Shown piece by piece: positions 1-7,821 of a DNA stretch of 36,734 bases. Below the pieces are notes generated by a model. It searched no databases. It had not been told where the DNA came from and saw nothing but the letters and a program-made list of their open reading frames with translations. Positions within the stretch are counted from its first letter, which is position 1; the number at the start of each line of letters is the position of its first letter. The stretch lies in NCBI GenBank assembly GCA_024279935.1, contig JAJRQZ010000051.1:1-36734 (forward strand), given 5' to 3'. The stretch is from Bacteroidota bacterium. Its GTDB lineage: Bacteria; Bacteroidota; Bacteroidia; Bacteroidales; F082. Position numbers and translations under genes: made by a program.

Positions 1-440
1 TATTCCTTGATGGGTTGCTCCCCAGCAGAGCCCATCTCCGCTTCACTTTACAATACAAAAATAGATTTTGTTTGTTAGATAATAAAATGATGTTATTAAC
101 AATAAATTCAAAACACTGAATATAGTGTCAACCATATTTATGAATGGACAATTTCGAATGTCGAACATCGAATCCCGAGGGGTGGTTAAGAGAGGAACTC
201 CTTATGTCGAATTAGCAAGGTATGCCGCATGAAGTTGTTAGTAAACACTTTTTTTAAGACTAATTACAGAGGTGAATTGTTAATAACCTTTATGAATTTC
301 AGTTTTTTTTATCATAGAATACAGAACGAACACCGATTTTTGGATTGAGATTTATGGTTTGTTGTTCCCAAAACAGTTTAATTTTCTAAACTAATCATTA
401 GTTTACACAGGTTTTATATTTTTGCTCAAAAAGAAAAAAT
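1..440. other. Non-coding leader with hairpin and heptamer repeat
   Basis: I see no credible gene here. Positions 9-36 can fold into a hairpin: GATGGG at 9-14 pairs with CCCATC at 31-36, and GCT at 17-19 pairs with AGC at 24-26 around a CCCC loop. At 154-174 three heptamers lie in tandem (TCGAATG, TCGAACA, TCGAATC), a short repeat style seen again near 36438. The rest is AT-rich. A possible -7 box lies at 417-424, just before the first gene. Confidence 0.5.
417..424 (+). promoter_or_regulatory. Candidate -7 box for the 441 gene
   Basis: TATTTTTG matches the Bacteroidetes TAnnTTTG box and lies 16 nt before the ATG at 441. I see no good TTTG-like -33 element at the expected distance of about 20 nt, so the call rests on the -7 box alone. 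Confidence 0.3.
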
Positions 441-1007
441 ATGCATAATAACATAATTTTGGTTTTTGTAGCAATAATTCCGGTTTTGCTCGTTCTTATT
501 GCCGTATATTTAATGCTTAGGTATTTTGCAAATCAGAATGAGAAACAATTCGATTTCCTAAAGGCAAATCAGGATTTAACCCGTTTGAAACTTGAAAGCG
601 AAAGAAAAAAAGATAGGGAAAAAGTATTGATACCGCTTCGCCTTCAGGCTTACGAACGCATGGTATTATTCTTGGAAAGAATAAACCCACCAAATTTATT
701 GACTCGTGAAATGCAGGCCGGATATAATGTTGGTCAATTGCAAGGTATTGTGTTGAAGTCGATTAGGGATGAATATGAACATAATTTATCGCAACAGCTT
801 TATGTTGACGAAAAATCGTGGGAGCATATCAAGACGGCCAAGGAAAAAATCGTTCAACTGGTAAATGCCTCGGCATCTAAGTTGAAATCGGACGATAATG
901 CGATTAAGCTGGCCAACGAAATTTTGACTTTTGAATTCGAGGCCAATGCCGACCCAATCGACAAGGCAATGTCGGCCATGAAAAAGGAAATTAAAAACAA
1001 CTATTGA
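441..1007 (+). CDS. Conserved membrane-anchored protein of unknown function
   Basis: This 188-residue protein has one N-terminal membrane segment at about residues 5-27. A charged, probably coiled cytoplasmic part follows (about 30-60), then a helical domain with ERMVLFLERINPPNLL and an IRDEYEHNLSQQ stretch. It resembles a Bacteroidetes-specific family of unknown function, possibly the one called DUF7935, but I recall this only from sequence style. The stop codon is directly followed by the TTG start of the next gene, so the two are probably translationally coupled. The cluster continues into envelope genes. I cannot assign a molecular role. Confidence 0.75.
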   Translation: MHNNIILVFVAIIPVLLVLIAVYLMLRYFANQNEKQFDFLKANQDLTRLKLESERKKDREKVLIPLRLQAYERMVLFLERINPPNLLTREMQAGYNVGQLQGIVLKSIRDEYEHNLSQQLYVDEKSWEHIKTAKEKIVQLVNASASKLKSDDNAIKLANEILTFEFEANADPIDKAMSAMKKEIKNNY

Positions 1008-1796
1008 TTGACTAATATTACTAAACATATTTCATCAGCCGGCTTTGTTGGGTCCGGAAATGTTGCAACACATCTGGCAATAGCCATACAGGAAGCAGGT
1101 ATTAAAATAGATGCTGTTTTTTCGCCCAACAAAAGTAATTCTGAGGCTTTTGCCAAGGAGTTCAACTGTAGATCACTTGAGTATTATAATGATTTTGAGT
1201 ATGATACCAATTTGATAATAATTGCTGTTCCCGATGCCAAGGTTGAGAAAGTTTGTAAAAAACTGGATGACAATGGCAAGCTTTACGTCCATACTTCGGG
1301 AATAACTCCCATTGAATCACTCAATTCAAAAAGCAGATTTGGAGTATTTTATCCTCTTCAAACATTTTCAAAAGGAAAAGAACTTAATTTTGCAAAGATT
1401 CCCATATGCATAGAAGCAAAATATGGTGAGGACAGACAAATGTTGTTGGATTTGGCAAGAAAATTATCCACTAATGTTTCAATTGTAAATTCTGAAAAAC
1501 GGAAAATACTCCATCTAACGGCAGTTATCGTGAGCAATTTTTCCAATCACCTTTATCATCTCGCTGATGAAATTCTAGGTTTGAACGGCTTGGATTTTAA
1601 TTATCTAAAACCGCTGATACATGAAACCGCATTGAAGATAAATGAAGTCCACCCGCTGGACGCACAAACAGGGCCGGCAAGGCGCAACGACAAGGCCACT
1701 ATTGACAAACATTTGCAAATGCTGAAGAAACATCCTGATTATCAGTATATCTATCAGTTGTTTTCAGAACAAATCCGAAAAAAATATCATGGGTAA
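1008..1796 (+). CDS. Rossmann-fold protein with DUF2520 domain
   Basis: This 262-residue protein has an N-terminal NAD(P)-binding Rossmann fold with glycine motif GFVGSGNVATH at about residues 12-22. A DUF2520-type C-terminal half follows, including HPLDAQTGPARRND at about 217-230, a stretch typical of the family. The family resembles ketopantoate reductase or pyrroline carboxylate reductase folds, but its substrate is not established. The start is a TTG placed immediately after the upstream TGA; no ATG is available before the Rossmann motif. Its end overlaps the kdsC-like start by 8 nt. The order DUF2520, KdsC-like, UbiA-like, Maf is, to my knowledge, common in Bacteroidetes. Confidence 0.85.
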   Translation: MTNITKHISSAGFVGSGNVATHLAIAIQEAGIKIDAVFSPNKSNSEAFAKEFNCRSLEYYNDFEYDTNLIIIAVPDAKVEKVCKKLDDNGKLYVHTSGITPIESLNSKSRFGVFYPLQTFSKGKELNFAKIPICIEAKYGEDRQMLLDLARKLSTNVSIVNSEKRKILHLTAVIVSNFSNHLYHLADEILGLNGLDFNYLKPLIHETALKINEVHPLDAQTGPARRNDKATIDKHLQMLKKHPDYQYIYQLFSEQIRKKYHG

Positions 1797-2310
1797 TTAT
1801 AAAGCATTATTATCAAAGGTTGACACTTTTATTTTCGATTACGACGGCGTGATGACCGACGGGAAACTTATGCTTCAACATGACGGCCAACCCCTGCGTA
1901 CCGCAAATGTCAAGGACGGCTACGTTTTGCAGCTGGCCATAAAGCTTGGTTTTAGGGTAGTCATAATCTCGGGCGGTATCTCAAAATCGGTCGAGAACAG
2001 GTTCGACGCACTTAAGATTAAAGATGTGTTTTTAGGCATCAGCAACAAATATGAAGTATATGAAAAATACGTAAAAGACAATAAGCTGAAGCCTGAACAA
2101 ATTGTTTATATGGGCGATGACATTCCCGATTTCCGGGTAATGAAAAGAGTCGCGGTTCCTGTTTGCCCGGCAGATGCAGTCGAGGAAATCAAAAATATAT
2201 CGGTTTATATCTCCGATAAAAACGGAGGGCACGGTTGCGTCAGGGATATAATAGAGCAAGTATTGAAAGTACAGGGCAAATGGATGACCGAGGAGGCCTT
2301 TCAGTGGTAA
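1789..2310 (+). CDS. kdsC: KdsC-like HAD phosphatase (KDO-8-phosphate phosphatase)
   Basis: This is a short 173-residue HAD-superfamily protein without a cap domain, the size of KdsC. Motif I is FDYDGVMTDG with nucleophile Asp17 and acid/base Asp19. Motif II is at ISGG (Ser61), and motif IV is GDDIPD with Asp110, Asp111 and Asp114. KdsC removes phosphate from KDO-8-phosphate in the cytoplasm, a step towards the inner core of lipopolysaccharide; lpxB lies 3 kb downstream. A related sugar-phosphate phosphatase, for example one acting on a nonulosonate, cannot be excluded because the tetrameric C0 subfamily shares these motifs. The start overlaps the DUF2520 gene by 8 nt. Confidence 0.82.
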   Translation: MGNYKALLSKVDTFIFDYDGVMTDGKLMLQHDGQPLRTANVKDGYVLQLAIKLGFRVVIISGGISKSVENRFDALKIKDVFLGISNKYEVYEKYVKDNKLKPEQIVYMGDDIPDFRVMKRVAVPVCPADAVEEIKNISVYISDKNGGHGCVRDIIEQVLKVQGKWMTEEAFQW

Positions 2311-2325
2311 GTTCAAAATATCCAG

Positions 2326-3261
2326 ATGATAAAATACTTAAAATTGATACGTTGGCAAAACACACTCATCATCATCATGACAATGATCTTGATAATGTAT
2401 TTTTTGATAGTTCCGTTGTTGGGACTAGAGGGCGAAAATGCAGGATTAAGTCTGCTTGAGTTTTGTCTGTTGACGGCCGGGAGCCTGTTTATTGCCATAG
2501 GGGGCAATATCCTGAACGACATCAGCGACACCAATGCCGATTCCATTAACAAGGCGGGCAAGAATATGGTAGGCAGGGGGATATCCGTTTATACTTCCTG
2601 GAACTTATATTATCTCTTCACCATAACAGGTATCTTTGCCGGTTCAGCCTTGTCATTTCTTACGGGCCGAATAAACTACAGCCTAATCTACTTCTTTTCA
2701 GCAGGTTTACTGTGGTTTTATTCCCGAAAATATCAATGTCAGGTTTTAGTCGGGAACATCGTGGTTTCCTTGTTAACTGCCCTCTCCTTCGGCCTGGTTT
2801 GGCTTTTCCAGTTCATAGCCCTTAGTCGCCATGCCGACATGTTCACGTCGGCACAAGCCAATTTTCCTTTGGTAAACAATATGGTGCTCATTTATATGGG
2901 CTTCGCTTTTTTCATAAGCCTGATGCGGGAAATAGTAAAGGATATAGAAGATATAAAAGGCGACGACAGGTTTGGCTGCCGCACTTTACCGGTTGTTTAC
3001 GGTGCAAGAAAAGCAAAGATGCTCCTGAATGTCGTAGGTGCTTTAACTTTGACCGGGCTCCTACTTGCTCAGTATTATTTTTATAGGCTGGGGCTCAATT
3101 TGCACTTTTGGTATTTTTTCATGATCGACTTGCTGCTAATTTTTGTTATCGTCCGCACAGCCGCCTCCCGGGAAAAGAAGGATCACTCAAAAATAAGCAG
3201 CGCCCTTAAAATAATAATGCTGCTTGGCATTATCTCGATGCTGTTTTTCAAGTTTTATTAG
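2326..3261 (+). CDS. UbiA-family prenyltransferase, GGGP geranylgeranyltransferase-like
   Basis: This 311-residue integral membrane protein has about eight hydrophobic helices. The two Asp-rich prenyl-diphosphate/Mg binding motifs of the UbiA superfamily are intact: NDISDTNAD at residues 64-72 and DIEDIKGDD at 206-214. Bacteroidetes homologues in this position are usually annotated as geranylgeranylglycerol-phosphate geranylgeranyltransferase. That name comes from the archaeal ether-lipid enzyme, and the true acceptor here is uncertain. It could equally prenylate a quinone precursor or another small molecule. It starts 15 nt after kdsC and is followed by maf, so co-transcription is likely. 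Confidence 0.8.
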   Translation: MIKYLKLIRWQNTLIIIMTMILIMYFLIVPLLGLEGENAGLSLLEFCLLTAGSLFIAIGGNILNDISDTNADSINKAGKNMVGRGISVYTSWNLYYLFTITGIFAGSALSFLTGRINYSLIYFFSAGLLWFYSRKYQCQVLVGNIVVSLLTALSFGLVWLFQFIALSRHADMFTSAQANFPLVNNMVLIYMGFAFFISLMREIVKDIEDIKGDDRFGCRTLPVVYGARKAKMLLNVVGALTLTGLLLAQYYFYRLGLNLHFWYFFMIDLLLIFVIVRTAASREKKDHSKISSALKIIMLLGIISMLFFKFY

Positions 3262-3304
3262 CACTTCGGGAAATTTATTATCTTTAGTCTTTCTATTATC
3301 AAAT

Positions 3305-3895
3305 ATGATGCTTAGCGATACTTTAAAAAAATATAAAATCATCTTGGCCTCGGCATCGCCAAGGCGCAGGCACCTGTTGCGGGAAATGGGATTTGAGTTT
3401 GATGTTATAAGCAGAAAAATCACGGAAGCGTTCCCTCTTGCCTATAATCCCGAGCAGGTTGCCCTGCATCTTGCAGAGTTAAAAGCCGCGACATTTTCGA
3501 CTGCCGAACTCGAGCCCGACAAGCTGCTAATAGCAGCAGATACCGTTGTTGCGTTGGAAAACAGAATTTTGGGAAAGCCCATTAGCCGCAAAAACGCCTT
3601 CGACACCCTCGAACAACTTTCGGGCAGGAGCCATAAGGTAATAACTGGGGTTTGTTTAAGGACTTCAACGGAGGCTCATAGCTTCGCCTCCGCTACCAAG
3701 GTGTATTTCAAGCAGTTGAACACTGAAGAAATAAATTATTATATCACCAACTTCTTACCCTTCGACAAGGCCGGGGCTTATGGAATACAGGAATGGATCG
3801 GCCATGTCGCGATTGAGAAGATAGAAGGCTCGTACTATAACGTAATGGGCTTGCCAACTCATAAACTATATGAAGAGTTGATGAGCTTTATTTAA
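3305..3895 (+). CDS. maf: Maf-like nucleotide pyrophosphatase
   Basis: The 196-residue product has the Maf signature ASASPRRRHLL at about residues 15-25, the AADTVV block and an LGKPISRKNA block. Maf proteins hydrolyse dTTP, UTP and modified nucleotides to monophosphates and are linked to septum control and nucleotide-pool cleaning. The frame is open from 3224, but that extension overlaps the prenyltransferase and reads as unrelated sequence. The ATG at 3305 (or the adjacent ATG at 3308) puts the signature at the usual distance from the N-terminus. It is the last intact gene before a 217-nt gap and the broken surE. Confidence 0.9.
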   Translation: MMLSDTLKKYKIILASASPRRRHLLREMGFEFDVISRKITEAFPLAYNPEQVALHLAELKAATFSTAELEPDKLLIAADTVVALENRILGKPISRKNAFDTLEQLSGRSHKVITGVCLRTSTEAHSFASATKVYFKQLNTEEINYYITNFLPFDKAGAYGIQEWIGHVAIEKIEGSYYNVMGLPTHKLYEELMSFI

Positions 3896-3899
3896 ATCT

Positions 3900-4058
3900 T
3901 TATACTTCCAGCTCATAAGCGCTCATAAGCTCCTCGCCCTTTTCAAGACTCACAATGCTGTCCTTTTCAACAAAGTTTTTATTTGTATCGGCAAGATCGG
4001 CACTTAGCAGCTTGCCCTTGCGGCTTTGAGAGAAATAAAAACTATACGAACAATTGTA
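3900..4058 (-). pseudogene. Orphan reading-frame remnant between maf and surE
   Basis: On the - strand a frame is open from 4058 to a TAA at 3900-3902, about 52 codons, with no ATG until near its end. It reads like protein rather than random sequence, including GKLLSADLADTNKN and SLEKGEELMSAYELEV, with the GC-rich third positions of neighbouring genes. I do not recognise the family. It looks like the C-terminal tail of a lost gene pointing against its neighbours. It could also be chance. Confidence 0.3.
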
Positions 4059-4112
4059 TTAATGCAATAAATCTAAAAAACTAAAACTATATTTGCCGAA
4101 ATCTTAAAAACT

Positions 4113-4870
4113 ATGGGCAAAGCACCTTTGATAGTTGTTGTAAACGATGACGGATATGCCGCTAAGGCTTGAAAGAACTGGTGTTGATAATGCGCGAGCT
4201 CGGGGAAGTCATAGTGGTGAGCACTGACCAGCCCATGTCGGGGATGTCCCATGCCGTTACTATACAAACACCTCTGAGGATTAATCTAATACGCCAGGAA
4301 GAAGGTTTCAGGGAATATCGCACCAACGGCACTCCCGTTGATGCCGTTAAACTCGCAAAACATTCCGTTCTCGACAAAAAGCCCGATCTTGTGGTCTCAG
4401 GTATAAACCACGGCTCCAATGCTTCTATAAACATTATTTATTCGGGAACCATGGCGGCTGTTCTGGAGGCCTGCATCGACGGAATACCCGCAATAGGCTT
4501 CTCGCTTTGCGATTATTACCCTGATGCCGACTTTTCCCATGTTCATGCTTTTCTGGAGCGAATAACTGCTAAGGTCATCAAGCAAGGACTACCCAAAGGA
4601 GTGGCCTTAAACGTGAATTTCCCGAAGAAATCCGAAGAGGCCGTAAAAGGCATTAAAGTAGTTCGTCAGGCGGAAGCCAGATGGGTTGAGGACTTCGAGG
4701 AAAGAACCGACCCCTATCGCCGGAAATATTACTGGATGGGCGGCCATTTTGTAAACGGTGATGAGCGCGAGGATACCGACGAGAAAGCCCTTCATGACAA
4801 TTATGTTTCGGTAGTACCCGTAAACGTCGATTTTACGGCACACGAGCATGTTAACAGTTTAAATTTTTGA
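4113..4870 (+). CDS. surE: SurE 5'-nucleotidase, frameshifted near the N-terminus
   Basis: SurE is a metal-dependent 5'(3')-nucleotidase acting on nucleoside monophosphates. The ATG at 4113 begins with the metal-binding NDDG motif (VVVNDDGYAAK), but this frame meets a TGA at 4170-4172. The rest of the protein continues in another frame from 4169 (LKELVLIMRELGEV, the SGMSHAVT loop, SGINHGSNA, YSGTMAAVLEA). Adding one G in the GG at about 4166-4167 joins the frames as AAKGLKEL and gives 252 residues, a normal SurE length. A TTG start at 4169 would lack the catalytic NDDG, so it should not be taken as the real start. Either the gene has lost one base or the sequence has an error. Confidence 0.85.
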
Positions 4871-4871
4871 T

Positions 4872-5177
4872 ATGAATTTCTTTAAAAAAGATAGTTATTA
4901 CCTGGGGGTCCTGTTTGGTCTTTTCTTGCCGCTTATTATTTATGCAGTACTGTATTTTGCCGATAAAACAATAACCGGGTCTTTTGACAAACATTTAGTT
5001 CAAAAGCCTGACTACCTATATTTGCTTAGTATTATAGGCAATGTGGTTGCACTTCGTTATTTTTATATGAATGCCAAAAAAGAAAAGGCCGGCGCAGGAA
5101 TATTATTGATAACATTAGTTGCGATAATATTGTATTTTATTAATTTCTACAGTGGAGAATCTGTTGGCATGGCATAA
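4872..5177 (+). CDS. Small three-helix membrane protein
   Basis: The 101-residue product has hydrophobic stretches at about 10-31, 46-66 and 75-95, joined by short charged loops (NAKKEK at about 63-68). I do not recognise a family. It starts 1 nt after the surE stop and ends 42 nt before lpxB, so it is probably co-transcribed with both. Small membrane proteins next to surE and lpxB occur in Bacteroidetes, but I cannot assign a role. Tight packing and a clean ATG make it a likely real gene. Confidence 0.7.
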   Translation: MNFFKKDSYYLGVLFGLFLPLIIYAVLYFADKTITGSFDKHLVQKPDYLYLLSIIGNVVALRYFYMNAKKEKAGAGILLITLVAIILYFINFYSGESVGMA

Positions 5178-5219
5178 TTCAGGGAAATTATCATTAGAAG
5201 GATTGAAAAAAACACGAAA

Positions 5220-6329
5220 TTGAAATATTATATAATTTCAGGGGAAGCATCGGGCGATATGCATGGGTCTATGTTGATTAAGGCGATCAAACATAAAGAC
5301 CCGGCCGCGGATTTCCGTGCCTGGGGAGGTGATCTGATGACCGCTCAGGGCGCAACAATAGTGAGGCACTATAAAGACCTGGCGTTCATGGGCTTTGCCG
5401 AAGTCTTGCTTAATATAAGGACGATATTGAACAATATCTCATTTTGCAAGAAGGACATCCTTAGTTTTCGACCTGATGTGCTTATCCTCGTGGATTACCC
5501 GGGCTTTAACCTTCGCATTGCCGAATTTGCCAAAAAGAAAGGTTTCAAGATCGTATATTATATTTCGCCACAGGTTTGGGCGTGGAAAAAATCGAGGGTG
5601 CATAAAATCAAAAAGTTCGTCGATAAAATGCTTGTCATACTTCCCTTCGAGAAAGATTTTTATGCCAAGTATAATTATGATGTCGATTTTGTGGGCCATC
5701 CCTTATTGGATGCCATCGACAACGAGAAGCTGGATGCCAAGGAAAGCTTTATAGCTTCAAACAAATTAAGCAACAAACCTATTATCGCCCTGCTCCCTGG
5801 AAGCCGCAAACAGGAAGTTGAACAAATGCTGGAGGTTATGCTGACCGTTGAGGATGATTTTGGTGATTATCAGTTTGTTATTGCCGGCGTTGAAAGCCTG
5901 GGCGTAGAGTTTTACAAACCTCTGATCAAAAAAACGGCTTCAAAAGTAATTTTCGGACAAACGCATTCCCTGGTAGCAAGTTCCGTTGCCGCATTGGTAA
6001 CCTCCGGTACGGCAACCCTTGAAACCGCCATTATCGGAACTCCCGAACTTGTATGCTATAAAGGAAATTGGATTTCAGTCGCGATAGCAAAGCGCATTGT
6101 CGATGTCAAATATATCTCGCTCGTTAACCTGATAATGGACAAGGAGGTTGTAAAAGAGCTCATACAGTCGGATTTAAACCCGGAAAATCTCAGACGGGAG
6201 TTAGGCCAAATACTCGATGGGGAGAAAAGGGAGGAGATTTTGTTGGAATACGATGAACTGCGGAAAAGACTTGGCAACAAAGGTGCCTCGGGGCGTGCCG
6301 CCGATGAGATAGCGACTCTTTTAAGATAG
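5220..6329 (+). CDS. lpxB: Lipid-A-disaccharide synthase
   Basis: LpxB is a peripheral membrane glycosyltransferase (GT19). It condenses UDP-2,3-diacylglucosamine with lipid X to make the lipid A disaccharide. The 369-residue product has the N-terminal GEASGDMHGS motif at about residues 8-17, VDYPGFNLR, SPQVWAWK, LLPGSRKQE at about 192-200 and the GTATLE nucleotide-sugar region. The start is TTG at 5220; the family motif begins only a few residues later and no ATG lies closer. An AAGGA stretch lies a little upstream. With kdsC it makes this cluster a lipopolysaccharide locus. Its end faces mnmA across 73 nt. Confidence 0.93.
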   Translation: MKYYIISGEASGDMHGSMLIKAIKHKDPAADFRAWGGDLMTAQGATIVRHYKDLAFMGFAEVLLNIRTILNNISFCKKDILSFRPDVLILVDYPGFNLRIAEFAKKKGFKIVYYISPQVWAWKKSRVHKIKKFVDKMLVILPFEKDFYAKYNYDVDFVGHPLLDAIDNEKLDAKESFIASNKLSNKPIIALLPGSRKQEVEQMLEVMLTVEDDFGDYQFVIAGVESLGVEFYKPLIKKTASKVIFGQTHSLVASSVAALVTSGTATLETAIIGTPELVCYKGNWISVAIAKRIVDVKYISLVNLIMDKEVVKELIQSDLNPENLRRELGQILDGEKREEILLEYDELRKRLGNKGASGRAADEIATLLR

Positions 6330-6402
6330 CATAAGCCATTCTTGTTGCTATTCATAACATTTTGGGCTTCAACAATATAATCCTTGCCCTGCATCACAAC
6401 TA

Positions 6403-7467
6403 TTACCTTTCTGATATAGCCGAGCTTCCTATACAAGTCTTTTCATCCAAATCGTATATAACTGCAAACTGCCCTGGGGCAATACCCGAAATCCCCTTCT
6501 CGCTAATAATCTTATTCCCCTCAGCATCAATAACCAGCTTGCCCTTGTTGAATTCCGGCTGATGCCGAATCTTGAACTTGATATCGCTAAGGGAAGAATA
6601 ATCATGATTGATGTTAAGCCAGTGCAGGTCTTCCAAGGGAATGGTATTGGAATATTGGCTTGCCGGATCATATCCGTTTGAAACAAAAATTATATTGTTC
6701 CCAATATCTTTCTTAACCACAAACCAAGGTCCTCCGCTCAAGCCAAGACCTTTTCGCTGCCCGATGGTATGAAACCAGAACCCCTTGTGCTCGCCCAGCA
6801 GTTTGTTGGTTTCCAACTCCCTGATCTCTCCCGGCATCTCCCCTATTTGGGCTTTTATAAAATCGTTGTAGTTTATCTTGCCCAAAAAGCATATCCCCTG
6901 GCTATCAGGCCTTTCTGCACTGGGTAACCTCATATCACGGGCTATTTCCCTTACCTTTGCCTTGGGCAGATGGCCGATAGGGAACATGGTTTTTTCCAAC
7001 TGACCATAACTTATCTGGCCCAAAAAGTAGGCTTGGTCCTTCATCCTGTCAACAGCAGTGCTTAAAAAAACGCCTTTATCCGTTTCATAATTCGAAGCGT
7101 AATGACCGGTGGATATCTTGTCGAACTCATGGCCGTATTTTTCTTTGAAGGCACCAAATTTTATTAGCAGGTTACACATGATATCCGGGTTGGGCGTAAG
7201 ACCGTTTTTTACTGTTTCTATTGTATATTCAACCACTGACGACCAATATTCCTTCTGTAAATCGACTATGTCGAACCTGCAATTATATTTTTTTGCTATC
7301 CATGAAGTAATCTCTATATCCTCCTCCGAGGGACAGTCCATAAATGCTGACTGGTCCTCCATCCCGATCTTAATATAAAATATGTGGGGGTCATAGCCCT
7401 GTTCCTTCAATAGCGGAATACTTACCGAGCTATCAACTCCCCCCGACACCAAAGATGCTATTTTCAT
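6403..7467 (-). CDS. mnmA: tRNA-specific 2-thiouridylase MnmA
   Basis: MnmA activates U34 of Lys, Glu and Gln tRNAs with ATP and inserts sulfur to give 2-thiouridine. The 354-residue protein has the PP-loop SGGVDSSV at residues 8-15. The two catalytic cysteines are present: NPDIMC with Cys98 and DSQGIC with Cys193. The C-terminal beta-barrel ends in a family-like CIGSSAI. The length is normal. It stands alone on the - strand, convergent with lpxB, and its upstream side carries the 137-bp repeat. Many Bacteroidetes have two MnmA paralogues, so this may not be the only one. Confidence 0.92.
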   Translation of the reverse strand: MKIASLVSGGVDSSVSIPLLKEQGYDPHIFYIKIGMEDQSAFMDCPSEEDIEITSWIAKKYNCRFDIVDLQKEYWSSVVEYTIETVKNGLTPNPDIMCNLLIKFGAFKEKYGHEFDKISTGHYASNYETDKGVFLSTAVDRMKDQAYFLGQISYGQLEKTMFPIGHLPKAKVREIARDMRLPSAERPDSQGICFLGKINYNDFIKAQIGEMPGEIRELETNKLLGEHKGFWFHTIGQRKGLGLSGGPWFVVKKDIGNNIIFVSNGYDPASQYSNTIPLEDLHWLNINHDYSSLSDIKFKIRHQPEFNKGKLVIDAEGNKIISEKGISGIAPGQFAVIYDLDEKTCIGSSAISER

Positions 7468-7513
7468 CTGTTTATAATTTTGTAATTAATTGTCATCTAG
7501 CATATTATATTTA

Positions 7514-7650
7514 TCATCGGATTTAACAGATTATGCGGATCTTAGTTTTTCGCAAGCGAAAAACATCCGTTAAATCCGCTTAATCCGATGAATGTATTTT
7601 TGCATAATAATCATTTTCCTGTGTGTTTAAAATTAAACATGGATGTTTCA
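7514..7650 (+). repeat. 137-bp structured interspersed repeat, copy A
   Basis: This element recurs in inverted orientation at the right end of the window (36598-36734) with only about four mismatches. Its first part is an imperfect hairpin: arms beginning TCATCGGATT and ending AATCCGATGA meet at a perfect GTTTTTCGC-type stem around 7552. Each arm is built of GGATTAAGC or GGATTTAAC modules. The second part contains two overlapping palindromes, GTTTAAAATTAAAC and AAACATGGATGTTT, which share bases and cannot form together. It has no coding capacity. It could be a non-autonomous mobile element or a REP-like sequence. Confidence 0.75.
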
Positions 7651-7774
7651 TTTGATTTTTTTTACAAAGATCGTTATTTTTCGTATATGAAAACCAATGA
7701 ACAGATATGGTGTATCGGTCAATGGATTTTGACCTTTAATATCCGTCATGGTCCAAATTATACGTAATAATTAC

Positions 7775-7782
7775 TATTTTTG
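7775..7782 (+). promoter_or_regulatory. Candidate -7 box for kbl
   Basis: TATTTTTG fits TAnnTTTG and lies 39 nt before the kbl ATG. No clear -33 element is visible. Confidence 0.3.
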
Positions 7783-7821
7783 ATTTTTATTTAAAAACAC
7801 ACTATCTTAACATAAATAATC

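Larger units (their letters stand above)
7468..7821. other. Intergenic region between mnmA and kbl
   Basis: This divergent spacer holds no gene. It contains the structured repeat at 7514-7650 and AT-rich sequence with a candidate kbl promoter at 7775-7782. Confidence 0.6.

Noticed and set aside
4169-4870. SurE starting at TTG 4169 as a complete gene
   Set aside because: This start would leave out the catalytic NDDG, which is present just upstream in another frame.
6056-6436. - strand frame of 126 codons over the lpxB end and mnmA end
   Set aside because: It overlaps the conserved lpxB sequence and the mnmA C-terminus. Both neighbours end at family-like positions, so this is a shadow frame.
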